From Klebsiella indica (lineage in GTDB: Bacteria > Pseudomonadota > Gammaproteobacteria > Enterobacterales > Enterobacteriaceae), in assembly GCF_005860775.1 (NCBI RefSeq), contig NZ_VCHQ01000018.1, positions 56,337 to 120,336 on the forward strand: a stretch of 64,000 bases of DNA, given 5' to 3'. Positions 62,441 through 64,000 of this stretch are shown here, one piece after another. Under the pieces are notes generated by a model. The model saw nothing but the letters and a program-made list of their open reading frames with translations. It did not search any database and was not told the origin of the DNA. Numbering within the stretch: the stretch's first letter is position 1; every line of letters begins with the position of its first letter. Both the position numbers and the translations under genes were made by a program.

Positions 62441-63757
62441 TTATTCGAGACGACCGCTTGCACGAGCCAGCGCAATATCAAAGATATGCAATGCTTCTTC
62501 CAGCTGCGCGTCAGTGGTGATCAGCGGCGCCAGGAAGCGGATTGTACTGCGGTGCAAACCACATTTAATCAGCAATAACCCTTCCTGGCAGGCGCAGTCG
62601 AGAATTTTCTGCGTCATCGCCGCATCAGAACGCCTGGTCTCAAAATCAATGATCTCCACCGCCTGCATAAAGCCGATGCCGCGCACATCGCCGATACACG
62701 CGTACTTGTCCGCCAGTTGATGCAGATGGGCATTAAGTTTCTCCCCTAACTGGTTACTGCGTATCAGCAGATTTTCGTTTTCAAACAGGTCGAGCACGGC
62801 CAGTGCCGCCGCACACCCCAGCGCATTACCGCCATAGGTCCCGCCAAGCCCACCCGGTAATGGCGTATCCATAATGTCCGCTTTCCCCACGACACCGGAA
62901 ATCGGCAATCCGCCGCCGAGACTTTTTGCCACGGTGATCAGATCCGGAGTAATGTCCGCATGTTGGAAACCAAACATTTTCCCGGTACGACCAAACCCGG
63001 TTTGTACTTCATCACAAATCAGCAGAATCCCGTGTTCCTCCGTGATACGGCGCAACGCCTGCAAAAAGTCAGCGCTCGCAGGCAGGAAACCACCATCGCC
63101 CTGAACCGGTTCGATGATAATCGCCGCGACGCGTTCCGGCACAATTTGTACCGCAAACAGTTGTTCCAGGGCTTGCAGACAGTCATTATCGCTGATGCCA
63201 TAAAAGGTATTCGGAAACGGCAGGCGATAGATTTCCCCGGGGAAGGGGCCGAAATTCTGTTTATAAGGCTGGCTCATCCCGGTCAGAGCGCAGCCGAGTA
63301 AGGTGCGGCCATGAAATGCCCCGTCAAACGCAATGATGCCGGATCGCTGGGTATGCGCACGGGCAATTTTCACCGCATTTTCTACCGCTTCCGCACCGCT
63401 GGTGAAAAATACACTCTTAAACGGCTGGCCGTTACCCACCAGTTTATTCAGGCGCTGCGCCAGTTCAATGTAGCCCGGATAGGCCACGACCTGGAAGCAG
63501 GCATGCGACACCAGACCAAGCTGCTGCGTGACGGCATTAACCACCGCCGGGTGATTATGGCCGACATTAAGTACACCAATTCCGCCGACAAAATCGAGGT
63601 AGCGATTGCCCTCAACATCCCACACCTCGCTGCCTTTAGCCCGTTCGATCACCAGCGGATGCGCAGTGACCACGCCACGAGGCACCTGCTGCTCGCGCGC
63701 ATCCAGTAACATACTGTTATCGGAAAATGTGTACTGTCCTACCATGGCATTCTGCAT
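62441..63757 (-). CDS. Class III PLP aminotransferase (GabT/PuuE-like)
   Basis: The 438 residues match 4-aminobutyrate-type aminotransferases: DFVGGIGVLNVGHNHPAVVN, TSGAEAVENAVKIARAHT, ICDEVQTGFGRTGKMF and the PLP lysine in TVAKSLGGGLPISGV. It moves an amino group from an omega-amino acid or diamine to 2-oxoglutarate. ATG 63757 follows GAGGGC by 4 nt; the upstream frame to 63802 is unsupported. It begins 112 bp after the M20 hydrolase stop, so the two may be cotranscribed. Confidence 0.92.
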   Translation of the reverse strand: MQNAMVGQYTFSDNSMLLDAREQQVPRGVVTAHPLVIERAKGSEVWDVEGNRYLDFVGGIGVLNVGHNHPAVVNAVTQQLGLVSHACFQVVAYPGYIELAQRLNKLVGNGQPFKSVFFTSGAEAVENAVKIARAHTQRSGIIAFDGAFHGRTLLGCALTGMSQPYKQNFGPFPGEIYRLPFPNTFYGISDNDCLQALEQLFAVQIVPERVAAIIIEPVQGDGGFLPASADFLQALRRITEEHGILLICDEVQTGFGRTGKMFGFQHADITPDLITVAKSLGGGLPISGVVGKADIMDTPLPGGLGGTYGGNALGCAAALAVLDLFENENLLIRSNQLGEKLNAHLHQLADKYACIGDVRGIGFMQAVEIIDFETRRSDAAMTQKILDCACQEGLLLIKCGLHRSTIRFLAPLITTDAQLEEALHIFDIALARASGRLE

Positions 63758-63869
63758 TTTTGCCCTCATCCACATAACGTTAGGTTGACTAAAGTATCGC
63801 AACCTGTTGGTTTCTCACGCTGCCGTAATTGCCGGGACAGCAGCATTTCCTGTTAAAATCGGCTGTCTT

Positions 63870-64000
63870 TCAGCGGGGAAATTCTGTACGCAGAGTATGA
63901 CGAGCGATGGCCGTCAACGCCTGGATACCATATGGGATCACGGCATCATTAAAGTCATACGCTGAATGGTGCAGCGGCTGGCCAGGCGCCGACCCAATCC
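63870..64000 (-). CDS. M20 family amidohydrolase, C-terminal end (cut by window edge)
   Basis: Only 43 codons are inside the window: GSAPGQPLHHSAYDFNDAVI and PYGIQALTAIARHTLRTEF to the stop at 63870. The LHH-x-x-Y-D-F-N-D pattern is the C-terminal end of hippurate hydrolase/aminoacylase-like M20 peptidases (AbgB and YxeP relatives), where the His binds metal. It would release an amino acid from an N-acyl compound that the aminotransferase then uses. Confidence 0.8.
   Translation of the reverse strand, partial: IGSAPGQPLHHSAYDFNDAVIPYGIQALTAIARHTLRTEFPR

Noticed and set aside
1..64000. CRISPR array or toxin-antitoxin pair
   Set aside because: No regularly spaced direct repeats and no recognisable toxin-antitoxin pair were seen; the possible small ORFs do not match such families.

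Overview
The window is a chromosomal segment of an enteric bacterium of the Escherichia/Salmonella/Citrobacter group. The evidence is the ldtA(erfK)-nac-tRNA-Asn arrangement on one side, the AMP nucleosidase gene amn on the other, OmpC-type porins, ERIC-type intergenic repeats and a P4-type integrase in the tRNA. In E. coli amn, several tRNA-Asn genes, nac and erfK lie within a few kilobases of each other. Here about 31 kb of accessory DNA separates tRNA-Asn (4.9 kb) from amn (35.8 kb). Nac is, from memory, missing in S. Typhimurium, so Citrobacter or a close relative is a reasonable guess; this is not proven.

Left end (1-4.8 kb): a MutS-like ATPase (partial), a 37-residue membrane peptide, a UspA-type protein and an unrecognised ORF. 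A fluoride (crcB-type) riboswitch sits before the last two, with a helix that can hide the ribosome binding site. This is followed by the L,D-transpeptidase LdtA and the nitrogen regulator Nac, with a sigma-54 promoter and an NtrC site upstream of nac.

Accessory region (4.9-33 kb), in blocks: (a) a broken integrase between two copies of the tRNA-Asn 3' end; (b) NIPSNAP protein, TauE/SafE exporter, an unrecognised enzyme that may have a heme-oxygenase-like fold, and a divergent LysR regulator; (c) a nitrilase, NitT/TauT-type ABC transporter, AtzG-like protein, amidase and EamA exporter operon with an XRE-cupin regulator, flanked by three gene remnants; (d) a periplasmic iron uptake set (cupredoxin, FTR1 permease, P19-like protein) and an orphan RnfD/NqrB-like flavoprotein bracketed by ERIC repeats; (e) a secreted PLD-type nuclease; (f) an MFS transporter, BNR_4 enzyme, AraC regulator and porin set, probably for a uronic-acid-containing saccharide; (g) a short STN-domain lipoprotein with a small downstream ORF; (h) a LysR regulator divergent from a zinc-independent alcohol dehydrogenase and a threonine-dehydratase-like enzyme.

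Right part: a nucleoside-recognition (Gate) membrane protein, an alpha/beta hydrolase and amn (33-37 kb). A six-gene minus-strand operon (39.1-46.1 kb) follows, with a carbamoyltransferase, a YfcC-type antiporter, an amidinotransferase-fold hydrolase, a D-2-hydroxyacid dehydrogenase, carbamate kinase and a sodium symporter; a PucR-type regulator lies beside it. The logic suggests energy gain from a guanidino or ureido compound. After an IS3 remnant come a second OmpC-type porin with a candidate sRNA terminator upstream, a GFA protein, an AdeABRS-like RND pump with its two-component system and a MipA protein. The window ends in a hydantoinase/oxoprolinase (HyuA/HyuB) cluster with a GNAT protein, Lrp-type regulator, class III aminotransferase and an M20 amidohydrolase cut by the edge.
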